This document shows positions 1 to 8,203 of a stretch of DNA of 31,265 nucleotides, in pieces. Each line of letters starts with the position of its first letter. Position 1 is the stretch's first letter. The notes under the pieces were generated by a model that was not told the origin of the DNA, did no database searches, and saw only the letters and a program-made list of their open reading frames with translations. A program made the translations under genes and the position numbers. Origin of the DNA: Moduliflexus sp964602655 (GTDB lineage: Bacteria; Moduliflexota; Moduliflexia; Moduliflexales; Moduliflexaceae). The stretch spans positions 1 to 31,265 of the forward strand of contig CAZRSF010000075.1 in NCBI GenBank assembly GCA_964602655.1. The letters are read 5' to 3'.

Positions 1-1
1 C

Positions 2-2149
2 ACCACCGGCAGCGGCAAAACCCTGACCTCCTTCAAAGCGTCCACCTTGCTCAAAGATAACCCCGACATCGAAAAATGCCTGTTCGTGGTTGACCGGAAG
101 GATTTGGATCGACAAACCCGCGAAGAATTCAACAAATTTCAGGAAGGGTGCGTCGAGGAAAACACGAATACGGAAACCCTCGTCCGGCGGCTGCTTTCGA
201 CGGATTACGCCGATAAGGTGATTGTCGCCACCATCCAAAAACTCGGCTTAGCGCTGGATGGCAACAATAAGCGCAAATACAAGGAACGCCTCGAACCGCT
301 CCGCCACAAGCGCATGGTCTTTATTTTCGACGAGTGCCACCGTTCCCAATTCGGCGACAATCACAAGGCGATCAAAGAATTTTTCCCCAACTCGCAGTTG
401 TTCGGATTTACCGGCACGCCGATTTTCGAGGACAACGCCACCTATCAGCAATTCGAAGGCAAAGACGGGTCGTGGAAAACGACAGCGGACATCTTCGAAA
501 AGCAGCTTCACGCCTACACCATCACCCACGCCATCGAAGACCGCAACGTGCTGCGGTTTCATGTGGAGTACTTCAAGGCCGAAGGGAGCGCACAGCCCAA
601 AGCCGGGGAAACGTTCACGCAGGAAGCGATTGTCAGAGCGATTTTGGACAAGCACGACGCCGTGACCGCCGGGCGCAAGTTCAACGCCATTTTGGCGACC
701 GCCTCAATCAATCACGCCATCGAATATCACCGATTGTTCAAGAGCATTCAGGCCGAACGCCAGGCGGCTGATCCGGCGTTCTGGCCGTTGAACGTGGCCT
801 GCGTCTTTTCGCCTCCGGCGGAAGGGAACAAGGACGTGCAGCAGATTCAGGAGGATTTGCCGCAAGAGCGCCAGGATAACGAGGATGCCCCGGACGAGAA
901 AAAAGCCGCGCTGAAAGCCATCATCGCCGCGTATAACGCGCAGTACGGCGCGAATCACGATCTCAACAACTTCGATCTCTATTATCAGGATGTGCAAACC
1001 CGCATCAAAGACCAGCAATATTCCAATCAGGATTATCCCCACCGCCAGAAGATCGACCTGATGATTGTCGTGGATATGCTGCTGACGGGGTTCGACTCGA
1101 AATATCTCAACACCTTGTACGTGGATAAAAACTTGAAGCATCACGGCTTGATTCAGGCGTTTTCCCGGACGAATCGGGTCTTGAACGATACGAAACCCTA
1201 CGGCAGCGTGCTGGATTTTCGCCAGCAGCAGGGCGCGGTGGATGAGGCGATTGCGCTCTTTTCCGGCGAGCAGACCGACCGCGCGAAGGAAATCTGGCTG
1301 GTGGACGCTGCGCCGGTGGTGATCGGAAAACTGGAAAACGCCATGACCGCCCTGAACGCCTTCATGACCTCGCAAGGGCTGGCCTGCGAGCCGCATGACG
1401 TGCCGAACCTCAAAGGGGATGAGGCGCGGGGGCAATTCATCAACCTGTTCAAAGAAGTCCAGCGGCTCAAGACGCAGCTCGACCAGTACACCGATCTCAG
1501 CCCGGAAGAGGCCGCCGTTATCGAACAGGCGCTGCCGAACGATCGATTGTCAGGCTTCCGGGGCGTCTATTTGGAAACCGCGCAACGCCTGAAAGCCAAA
1601 CAGACGAAGGACGGCGACGAGTCCGGCGCCGCGCCGCAATTGGATTTCGAATTCGTGCTGTTCGCCTCCGCCATGATTGATTACGACTATATCATGCGCC
1701 TGATCGCGGACTACACCCACGCCGCGCCGGGCAAAGCGACCATGACGCGGGAGGAATTGATCGGCCTGATTATGGCGGACGCCAAATTCATGGGGGAGCG
1801 CGAAGAGATTGCGGCCTACATTGACACGCTGAAAACCGGCAAAGGATTGAGCGAGCAGGAAATCCGCCGGGGCTACGACGCCTTCAAAGCCGCGAAACAC
1901 GCCCGCCATGTCGCGGAAATCGCCGCCAAACACGGGCTGGAAGCCGAGGCACTGCGCGGCTTTATTGACAGCATTCTGCGGCGCATGATTTTTGACGGCG
2001 ACGCCTTGAGCGACCTGTTCGCCCCGCTGGAATTGGGCTGGAAAGCACGAGCGCAGAAGGAATCGGCATTGATGGAAGATGTGATCCCCATGCTGCACAA
2101 GTTAGCGCAGGGGCGCGACATTTCGGGGTTGGCGGCGTATGAAAAATAG
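2..2149 (+). CDS. hsdR: Type I restriction enzyme R subunit (HsdR), 5' end missing
   Basis: This is the ATP-dependent translocase/endonuclease subunit of a type I restriction-modification complex. The open frame runs from base 2, where it begins inside Walker A (TTGSGKT), so the N-terminal nuclease domain lies outside the window. Seen in order are a superfamily-2 DEAD-like box (FDECHRS, about residues 109-115 of the fragment), motif III-like GFTGTP shortly after, and a C-terminal RecA-lobe motif (QAFSRTNR). A long helical C-terminal region, typical of HsdR, follows. An apparent start at TTG 47 is only a leucine codon inside the gene. The stop overlaps the start of hsdS by 11 nt, which implies translational coupling. 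The family assignment is secure. Whether the full gene is intact cannot be seen. Confidence 0.95.
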   Translation, partial: TTGSGKTLTSFKASTLLKDNPDIEKCLFVVDRKDLDRQTREEFNKFQEGCVEENTNTETLVRRLLSTDYADKVIVATIQKLGLALDGNNKRKYKERLEPLRHKRMVFIFDECHRSQFGDNHKAIKEFFPNSQLFGFTGTPIFEDNATYQQFEGKDGSWKTTADIFEKQLHAYTITHAIEDRNVLRFHVEYFKAEGSAQPKAGETFTQEAIVRAILDKHDAVTAGRKFNAILATASINHAIEYHRLFKSIQAERQAADPAFWPLNVACVFSPPAEGNKDVQQIQEDLPQERQDNEDAPDEKKAALKAIIAAYNAQYGANHDLNNFDLYYQDVQTRIKDQQYSNQDYPHRQKIDLMIVVDMLLTGFDSKYLNTLYVDKNLKHHGLIQAFSRTNRVLNDTKPYGSVLDFRQQQGAVDEAIALFSGEQTDRAKEIWLVDAAPVVIGKLENAMTALNAFMTSQGLACEPHDVPNLKGDEARGQFINLFKEVQRLKTQLDQYTDLSPEEAAVIEQALPNDRLSGFRGVYLETAQRLKAKQTKDGDESGAAPQLDFEFVLFASAMIDYDYIMRLIADYTHAAPGKATMTREELIGLIMADAKFMGEREEIAAYIDTLKTGKGLSEQEIRRGYDAFKAAKHARHVAEIAAKHGLEAEALRGFIDSILRRMIFDGDALSDLFAPLELGWKARAQKESALMEDVIPMLHKLAQGRDISGLAAYEK

Positions 2150-3413
2150 GAATGAATCGAAGACTCGCGGGCGGATTCCCAAACTGCGCTTTCCAGAGTT
2201 TCAGGATGCGTCGGAGTGGGAAGAAAGTAAGTTATCAGATGTTTCAATGTTTGTTAAAGAAAGAATATCATTAGAACAACTTACATTATCAAATTATATA
2301 AGCACTGAAAATATCTTACCCGATTATTCTGGAGTGACAATCATATCAAAATTACCGCAATCGGGGACGGCAATACGATTTAGAAAGTACGATATTTTAA
2401 TTTCGAATATCCGTCCTTATTTAAAGAAAATTTGGTATTCAGATAAGGAAGGTGGAGCATCGAATGATGTGCTTGTTATTCGACCAAATACAAGGGTTAA
2501 AAGTGTTTACCTATCATGTTTGCTCAAGAGCGACGATTTTATTCATTATGTAATGAAAGGGGCGAAGGGCTTAAAAATGCCGAGAGGTGATATATCCCTT
2601 ATCAAGGATTATCCTATAGCAGTCCCTTCTACCGCTGAACAACACAAAATCGCCGACTGTCTGACTTCCCTCGACACCCTCATTGCCGCCCACGCCCGCA
2701 AACTCGACGCGCTCAAGGCGCATAAACACGGGCTGATGCAGCAGCTTTTTCCGGCAGACGGCGACACCGCGCCCCGGCTGCGCTTCCCGGAGTTTCGGGA
2801 TGCGGGGGAGTGGGAGGAGAAGTTAATAGAAGATTTTTTTTTAGTTGGCTCAAGTAAACGTGTATTACAAGAAAACTGGACTACTCATGGTGTCCCATTT
2901 TATCGCACTAGAGAATTGGTTTCTTTAAGTAAAAATGAACCGTTTAGTAGTGAGATTTTTATATCAGAAGAACTTTTCTCTGAAATCTCTCAACAATACG
3001 GATTACCGACTGAGGGTGATTTCTTGGTGAGTGGTGTAGGCACTCTTGGGATATCTTATCAAGTACAAGCAGGCGATAAATTCTACTTTAAGGATGGGAA
3101 TGTTCTTTGGTTCAAATCAAAAAAAGGCATTGTCTCAACATATTTTAAATACTGCTTCGAATCAGATGGAATACAAAGTCAAATATTAGCTCAAGCTTCT
3201 ATATCTACTGTTGGAACTTATACAATACAGAATGCTAAAAAGACTAAGTTTTGGTATCCACCTGATATTAAGGAACAACAAAAAATCGCCGATTGCCTGT
3301 CTGCCCTCGATGACCTGATTGCCTTGCAGACGCGCGCCGTCGCAACGCTCAACACCCACAAACAGGGCTTGCTGCAACAGCTTTTCCCCGCTGCCGACGA
3401 GGCGGCGGGGTGA
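2139..3413 (+). CDS. hsdS: Type I restriction-modification specificity subunit (HsdS)
   Basis: This 424-residue DNA-recognition subunit chooses the bipartite target for HsdM and HsdR. It has the classical two-half build. Each half opens with a near-identical block (LRFPEFQDASEWEE, then LRFPEFRDAGEWEE), continues with a variable target-recognition domain, and ends with a conserved helical spacer (EQHKIADCLTSLDTL, then EQQKIADCLSALDDL) closing in LMQQLFPA or LLQQLFPA. The two recognition domains (about 2225-2635 and 2820-3270) are strikingly AT-rich, while the conserved parts match the GC-rich neighbours. That mosaic is typical of exchanged recognition domains. The start ATG overlaps the hsdR stop (ATGAAAAATAG). 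It is followed by 345 bp of palindrome-rich DNA before hsdM. Confidence 0.95.
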   Translation: MKNRNESKTRGRIPKLRFPEFQDASEWEESKLSDVSMFVKERISLEQLTLSNYISTENILPDYSGVTIISKLPQSGTAIRFRKYDILISNIRPYLKKIWYSDKEGGASNDVLVIRPNTRVKSVYLSCLLKSDDFIHYVMKGAKGLKMPRGDISLIKDYPIAVPSTAEQHKIADCLTSLDTLIAAHARKLDALKAHKHGLMQQLFPADGDTAPRLRFPEFRDAGEWEEKLIEDFFLVGSSKRVLQENWTTHGVPFYRTRELVSLSKNEPFSSEIFISEELFSEISQQYGLPTEGDFLVSGVGTLGISYQVQAGDKFYFKDGNVLWFKSKKGIVSTYFKYCFESDGIQSQILAQASISTVGTYTIQNAKKTKFWYPPDIKEQQKIADCLSALDDLIALQTRAVATLNTHKQGLLQQLFPAADEAAG

Positions 3414-3478
3414 GCCGTTAGGGCTGTGCGTCACAGGGCAAACGCATCGAAATGCCTGATTCGAAGGCCTGTTCAGTC

Positions 3479-3622
3479 AACACCCCGATTCATCGGGGTG
3501 TTCCGACAGCCTCAACGCTCCCGGAGAACCGCTTCAGCGGTTTCCCTCAGGAGCGCAAACCGCTGAAGCGGTTCAGGGAGGAACGCGAACACGTTCTCAA
3601 CACCCCGATGAATCGGGGTGTT
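3479..3622. repeat. Composite nested palindromes between hsdS and hsdM
   Basis: The 345-bp gap between hsdS and hsdM (3414-3758) has no credible gene but holds four palindromes in mirror order. Outer copies at 3479-3502 and 3599-3622 have 11-base arms AACACCCCGAT/ATCGGGGTGTT and differ only at the central two bases. Inner copies at 3527-3542 and 3558-3573 read AACCGCTTCAGCGGTT and AACCGCTGAAGCGGTT, again differing only at the centre. The whole block can also fold on itself because the outer pair and the inner pair are mutually complementary. This resembles composite REP/BIME elements. An ORF crossing it simply translates the repeats. Confidence 0.8.
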
Positions 3623-3758
3623 GGCTCAACATCGCTGTCACGACCGGCTCGTTCTGCGACGCGCTGCGTCAGGCCCCTGACGAGGCCGATTTTGATCGCG
3701 ACGGTTGGGAAGATTGGAAAACTCCGATACTGTAGAATCGAAGACAAGGACAACCGCT

Positions 3759-5375
3759 ATGACCGACACCACCCAGAAAGAACTCGGCAAAACCCTGTGG
3801 GCGATTGCCGACGATTTGCGCGGCGCGATGAACGCCGACGATTTCCGCGACTACATGCTCGCCTTCCTGTTTTTGCGCTATCTCTCGGATAACTACGAGG
3901 CCGCCGCCAAAAAAGAATTGGGATCGGATTACCCTGCCCCCGCCGACGCAACCGAGCGCCCGCCCCTGAGCCTCTGGTACGCAAACAATCCGGCGGACGC
4001 GCCGCAATTCGAGACCCAGATGCGGCGCAAGGTGCATTATGTCATCAAGCCGGAATTTCTCTGGAACAGCATCGCCGAGATGTCGCGAACGCAGCACGGG
4101 GAACTGCTGCACCGGCTGGAAGATGGCTTCCGCTATATCGAGAACGAATCCTTTGCCAGCGCCTTTCAAGGCTTATTCTCGGAAATCAATTTAACGTCGG
4201 ACAAGTTAGGAAAGAATTACGAGGCGCGTAACGCCAAACTCTGCACCATCATCGCCAAGATCGCCGAAGGCATCGCCAAATTTTCCACCTCAAGCGATCT
4301 GCTGGGAGATGCGTATGAATATCTGATCGGGCAGTTTGCCGCCGGTTCCGGCAAAAAAGCCGGGGAGTTTTACACGCCGCAGCAGATTTCCAGCATTCTC
4401 TCCGCCATCGTCACCCTCGACAGTCAGGAACCGGCCACCGGCAAACGAACGCGCCTGAACAACATTCTGGATTTTGCCTGCGGCTCCGGGTCGCTGCTGC
4501 TGAATGTGCGCAACCGGCTTGGCGCGCATGGCATCGGCAAGATTTACGGTCAGGAGAAAAACATCACCACCTACAACTTAGCGCGGATGAACATGCTGCT
4601 GCACGGCGTCAAAGATTCGGAATTCGAGATTTATCACGGCGATTCGCTGCTGAATGAGTGGGAGATTCTCAGAGAAATGAACCCCGCCAAAAAGCTGCAC
4701 TTCGACGCGGTGGTCGCCAATCCGCCTTTCAGCTATCGCTGGGAGCCGACTGAGGCGCTTGGCGAAGATTTCCGGTTCAAAAATTAAGGCCTCGCGCCCA
4801 AATCGGCGGCAGATTTCGCGTTCCTGCTGCACGGCTTTCATTTTCTGGCGCCCGAAGGCGTCATGGCGATCATTCTGCCGCATGGCGTGCTGTTTCGGGG
4901 CGGCGCGGAAGAGCGCATCCGGCGCAAGCTGCTGGATGATGGCAACATTGACACGGTGATCGGCCTCCCCGCCAATCTGTTTTTCTCCACCGGCATCCCG
5001 GTCTGCATCCTCGTGCTGAAAAAGTGCAAGAAGCCCGATGACGTGCTGTTTATCAACGCCAGTGAGCATTTCGAAAAGGGCAAGCGCCAGAACCAATTAA
5101 CGCCGGAACATATCGAGCGGATTGTCTCGACCTACCAATTCCGCACCGAGGCCGACCGCTTTTCCCGCCGGGTTGCGCTCGCTGAAATTATCGCCAATGA
5201 CTATAACCTGAACATCTCGCGCTATATCAGCACGGCCATGCAAGAGGAAGAAATCGACCTGCACGCCGTCAATGCGGAATTGGTCGAGATCGAGCAGAAG
5301 ATTGTTGACGCCGCCCGCAAACACAATGCGTATCTTCAGGAATTAGGCTTGCCGCCGCTGCCGGGGAACGTTTGA
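3759..5375 (+). pseudogene. hsdM: Type I DNA methyltransferase subunit (HsdM), interrupted by in-frame TAA
   Basis: HsdM is the N6-adenine methyltransferase subunit of the type I complex. The frame starts at ATG 3759 (AAGGA about 8 nt upstream) and contains the SAM-binding motif DFACGSGS (residues 238-245) and the catalytic NPPF (321-324). At 4785-4787 it meets TAA (codon 343). The same frame continues without any shift into unmistakable HsdM sequence (GLAPKSAADFAFLLHGFHF, then IILPHGVLFRGGAEERIR) and ends at TGA 5373-5375, giving 538 codons in all. HsdM proteins usually have RFKNYG here, so a Tyr codon TAT or TAC has become TAA by one base change. The gene is either a recent pseudogene or carries a consensus error. 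If real, the 342-residue product lacks the C-terminal part and could not support normal methylation. A second start at 4863 is only an internal Met. Confidence 0.9.
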
Positions 5376-5385
5376 TTGACAGGTT

Positions 5386-5446
5386 CGTACCGCCGACGTC
5401 CTCGTCGGCCTCTGTTCACAAAGCCGACGAGGACGTCGGCGGTACG
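5386..5446. repeat. Perfect 24-bp inverted repeat between convergent genes
   Basis: Arms 5386-5409 and 5423-5446 are exact reverse complements over 24 bases, starting CGTACCGCCGACG, around a 13-base loop. A second small hairpin, TCACTAA-AAA-TTAGTGA, follows at 5453-5469. They sit between the stop of hsdM (+) and the stop of the TgpA-like gene (-). They could act as a two-way transcription stop, although no T-run follows. The sequence is also the kind of short intergenic palindrome seen throughout this window. Confidence 0.85.
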
Positions 5447-5484
5447 GCATACTCACTAAAAATTAGTGACTCAATGTACTATTC

Positions 5485-7512
5485 TCAATCGCTGGCTTTT
5501 TCGGTTGGAATGGCCACCGCAAGCTCCGCCGACGGATGCGCGGCAAGCCAGGCCTGCGCCGCGTCGCGCAGCCGCGTCATCTCTTCCGCGCTGATGCCTG
5601 CCGGATCGAAACGATAACGATAATGCAGGTCTAACAGCGGTGCGAGCGTTTCGAGCGGCAGCGCGGCGGACTGCCCCAGAATGCGCGTCATCCAAGCCGA
5701 CAGCGTTTCCCACTCATTCCGCACGAATCCGGCTTCCTGCAAGCGGCGTTCGATGTCATAAAAGGCAGAATCGATCCCCTGCCGCAGCGCGGCGATTTCG
5801 ACCGCCTCCACTGGTTGCTCGGCGGCAGATTTGCGGCGTCTGAGTTTATACAAACGCCAGCCTAACAACAGCAGCAACACGACCAACGCGCCGATCAAAT
5901 ACGGCTCGTTGCCCCCCTGACGTTCTCCCCAGCGCAGCGCCGACAGCGCGAAACGAATCCGCGCCCAGAGATTCGAGAGCCAGACGAACGGCGATTCCGA
6001 TTGTTCCTGAAACGAGCGCCATGAGGCGGGCGTGGTGTCAATATCGCGCCACGCGCCGTTGAGATAGACCAGCGTCCAGGCGTGGCCGTCGCTGCCGCGC
6101 ACGATTGTCCAGCGTCCCGGTCTGAGTTCTTCCGTCGAATAACCAACGGCGTATCGCGCCGGAATTCCGGCGGCTCGCAGCAGCAGCACGGTAGCGGTGG
6201 CGAAATATTCGCAATGCCCGCTGCGGGAATAACGCAGAAAATCGGTCAGCGGCGACACGTCGTTATTCTGCCGCTGCAAATCGAGGGAATACGTAAAATG
6301 CTCCTGAAAAAAGACGGACGCCCGCGCCACCGCCTCTTGCGGCGACACAGACGCTAAACCCAATTCCGACGCAAGTGCGCGGAATTCGGCGGCTTCTTCT
6401 TCCGGCAGCGCGAAATCGGCCTGATTCGGCGGGCTGTCTAAGGAATGATCAAGATTGAATGTGACGTCATACGAAATCAAGCCCGGCCCTTGCTGCACCT
6501 TGATCGCGCCGAACGGATTTTGGAGCATATCTCCGACGAGCAGCCGTTCGATCAGAAACGTGCCGTTCGGGATTTTCAGGATGCTCTTGCCTCTGACCAT
6601 GTATTGCGCCACTGTCACGCGCTCGGCAGGCGTTTGCGGGCTGCTGATTTTCCATGTCGTGTCGTCGGCTTCGACCTGAATCGGCTTGAATTCCGCCTCC
6701 GGCGCAAACCATTTCGTCGAGCGATAGACCGGATAACTCGCTTCCCGCAACAGCAGCGAATCACGCGGTTTGTCGGCAATGCGCACGCGGCAGATCACCT
6801 CGTTCGAGAGCTTGACCGCGCCGATACGCCCGATGGCGGTCGTGCTTTCGTAGGGATCGACATCCTGTCGCAGGTTGCGCAGCCAATCAATCAGAAACGT
6901 GCTTTCTTCCAGCGAACGCTGCAACGCCACGATTGCATAGAGACCGAGAAAGCTGGATGCCGCCACCGCGATCAACAGACTTCCCCACAGCCAGGGAGAA
7001 TAGCGGCGCGAACGCAGCGTAAACAAGCCCCAGCCTGAAATCAGGAGAAAGCCCGCATAAAATCCGATGGTTTCTTTATTTCCGGCAGCTGCCGCCATCA
7101 GGCAGATCGCGCAATACGGGAACGAGATCGACATCATCATCGGCTCAGGGAATTGCGCCATCTGCCGTTTGCTGCGCACGATGCCGATCAGGCCGCGCGC
7201 ATCAAGCTGGCCGCTCGCATCATACGCTTGCGCGATCATCAGCGGCAGCAGCGAAATCGGCAGCCATTTCAGCGGGAAAAAACTGCCGCGCATGATACTT
7301 TCCGCGAGAAAGCGATAGACCAGCGTACCGACAAAAATCAGCAGACTCGCTTCTCCGATTCGGAGCGTATCCGAAACCGAAAGCTCCCAGCGAAAGCTGA
7401 CCACGCGGGCGGCTTCGACGACCAGCGCCATGCCTGCCGCAAACAACAGCATGTCGGTCTGCCAGCCCCAGAACAGGAGCACGGCAGCAATGAAGAATGG
7501 GGGAATCGCCAC
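5485..7512 (-). CDS. TgpA-like membrane transglutaminase (DUF3488/transglutaminase-like/DUF4129)
   Basis: This is a membrane protein with an extracytoplasmic cysteine transglutaminase-like domain. Several N-terminal membrane helices are followed by a soluble domain with a complete Cys-His-Asp triad: SGHCEYFA (Cys 434 counted from the GTG start), SDGHAW (His 477) and WRDIDTTP (Asp 491). One further membrane helix (around EPYLIGALVVLLLLLGW) and a C-terminal cytoplasmic DUF4129-like region complete the family layout. The open frame extends upstream to 7644, but that part translates a palindrome and the tail of the RAYT gene in another frame. GTG 7512, at the edge of the palindrome, is the first start that avoids this. 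ATG 7605 is an alternative, and neither has a good ribosome-binding site. The native start may have been altered by insertion of the RAYT unit. Relatives often sit beside MoxR and DUF58 genes, which here are far away at 28-31 kb. Confidence 0.85.
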   Translation of the reverse strand: MAIPPFFIAAVLLFWGWQTDMLLFAAGMALVVEAARVVSFRWELSVSDTLRIGEASLLIFVGTLVYRFLAESIMRGSFFPLKWLPISLLPLMIAQAYDASGQLDARGLIGIVRSKRQMAQFPEPMMMSISFPYCAICLMAAAAGNKETIGFYAGFLLISGWGLFTLRSRRYSPWLWGSLLIAVAASSFLGLYAIVALQRSLEESTFLIDWLRNLRQDVDPYESTTAIGRIGAVKLSNEVICRVRIADKPRDSLLLREASYPVYRSTKWFAPEAEFKPIQVEADDTTWKISSPQTPAERVTVAQYMVRGKSILKIPNGTFLIERLLVGDMLQNPFGAIKVQQGPGLISYDVTFNLDHSLDSPPNQADFALPEEEAAEFRALASELGLASVSPQEAVARASVFFQEHFTYSLDLQRQNNDVSPLTDFLRYSRSGHCEYFATATVLLLRAAGIPARYAVGYSTEELRPGRWTIVRGSDGHAWTLVYLNGAWRDIDTTPASWRSFQEQSESPFVWLSNLWARIRFALSALRWGERQGGNEPYLIGALVVLLLLLGWRLYKLRRRKSAAEQPVEAVEIAALRQGIDSAFYDIERRLQEAGFVRNEWETLSAWMTRILGQSAALPLETLAPLLDLHYRYRFDPAGISAEEMTRLRDAAQAWLAAHPSAELAVAIPTEKASD

Positions 7513-7541
7513 CCTGCCAGGGTTTGAAACCCTGGCAGGGT
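7511..7541. repeat. REP-like palindrome, family A, copy 1
   Basis: Two 15-base arms (ACCCTGCCAGGGTTT and its complement) are perfectly paired around one G at 7526. Each arm holds a smaller palindrome, CCCTGCCAGGG. It covers the apparent 5' end of the TgpA-like gene. Confidence 0.95.
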
Positions 7542-7555
7542 TGTCCTGTTGACCA

Positions 7556-8152
7556 TCATTCGATAGTGTATGCCTTAATCGTTTCGAAATGCTGCTTTTG
7601 TTCATGACAATGCTTGAAATTCTCCAGATTTTGAAACCATGCAATCACGTCCGCGCGTTTCAATTTGGTTTCTTTTGATGAAATGATCGTATGATACGAC
7701 GTCCAGAGATAATCGCGGAATGATTTCACGATGCGATGATGCACTGGATTCGTATGGATATAGCAGACTAACGCCTGAAAATAACGGTCGCTATCAATCT
7801 CTTTGCGTGCGAAAGGCTTCTCAAACAGATTTCCAGTACGATGATAACGCTTATTTATCGCTTGAGCATAGGCATTGAACAGATTGGAAAACGGTTTCGA
7901 TGGAGAAGCTGGAAAATTTAGGCTGGAAGACGAGGCAAGAATTTCTTGTTCGCTTTTAATTCGCACAAGCAGATGAAAATGATTTTTCATCAAACACCAT
8001 GCAAAGGTATTCGTGAGAGGTTCGACATATTTCGCGTATAATGTGAGGAAATACCGGCAATTTTCATCCTCATAAAATAATGTGTCGCCATTCACGCCGC
8101 GATTATAGATATGGTAGAATTTTCCGTACTCGATCTGTGCAAGATTTTCCAT
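7556..8152 (-). CDS. REP-associated tyrosine transposase (RAYT, HUH/Y1 family)
   Basis: This 198-residue single-strand-specific transposase or nuclease of the Y1/HUH superfamily has the family opening GKFYHIYNRGVNG (10-22). The HUH metal site is in MKNHFHLLVRI (His 58, His 60), and the family signature YIHTNPVHHR is at 131-140. Tyr 95 (FNAYAQAIN) is the likely catalytic tyrosine. Length is normal for the family. The start chosen is ATG 8152. An upstream in-frame ATG at 8203 directly follows the stop of the upstream gene and would add residues encoded by the palindrome, so it is less likely, though coupling from there is possible. RAYTs are usually single-copy, vertically kept and linked to dispersal of REP sequences. 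The flanking palindromes fit this. Confidence 0.92.
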   Translation of the reverse strand: MENLAQIEYGKFYHIYNRGVNGDTLFYEDENCRYFLTLYAKYVEPLTNTFAWCLMKNHFHLLVRIKSEQEILASSSSLNFPASPSKPFSNLFNAYAQAINKRYHRTGNLFEKPFARKEIDSDRYFQALVCYIHTNPVHHRIVKSFRDYLWTSYHTIISSKETKLKRADVIAWFQNLENFKHCHEQKQHFETIKAYTIE

Positions 8153-8165
8153 TTGCCATAGATGA

Positions 8166-8196
8166 ACCCTGCCAGGGTTCGGAACCCTGGCAGGGT
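8166..8196. repeat. REP-like palindrome, family A, copy 2
   Basis: Arms ACCCTGCCAGGGTTC and its exact complement are separated by one G (8181). It differs from copy 1 by one compensated base pair next to the centre (T-A versus C-G). It lies upstream of the RAYT coding region and just after the stop of the metallophosphoesterase-rubrerythrin gene. Confidence 0.95.
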
Positions 8197-8203
8197 ATCG
8201 CAT

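Larger units (their letters stand above)
7511..8196 (-). mobile_element. RAYT (REPtron-like) unit: transposase bracketed by matching palindromes
   Basis: A HUH/Y1 transposase gene lies between two almost identical 31-bp palindromes (7511-7541 and 8166-8196), making a unit of about 686 bp. RAYT proteins are known to pair with REP palindromes, and IS200/IS605 relatives use subterminal hairpins as ends. The arrangement therefore suggests a complete element or REPtron. It lies between the stop of the metallophosphoesterase-rubrerythrin gene and the start of the TgpA-like gene. Confidence 0.75.

Noticed and set aside
3479..3622. CRISPR array
   Set aside because: The repeats are palindromes in mirror order with unequal spacing; there are no regular spacers and no cas genes in the window.
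3452..3892. Open frame across the hsdS-hsdM gap
   Set aside because: It translates the palindromes and then the wrong frame of hsdM.
4785..4787. Recoding of the hsdM stop as selenocysteine or another special residue
   Set aside because: The codon is TAA, not TGA or TAG, the expected residue is Tyr, and no SECIS-like hairpin is evident.
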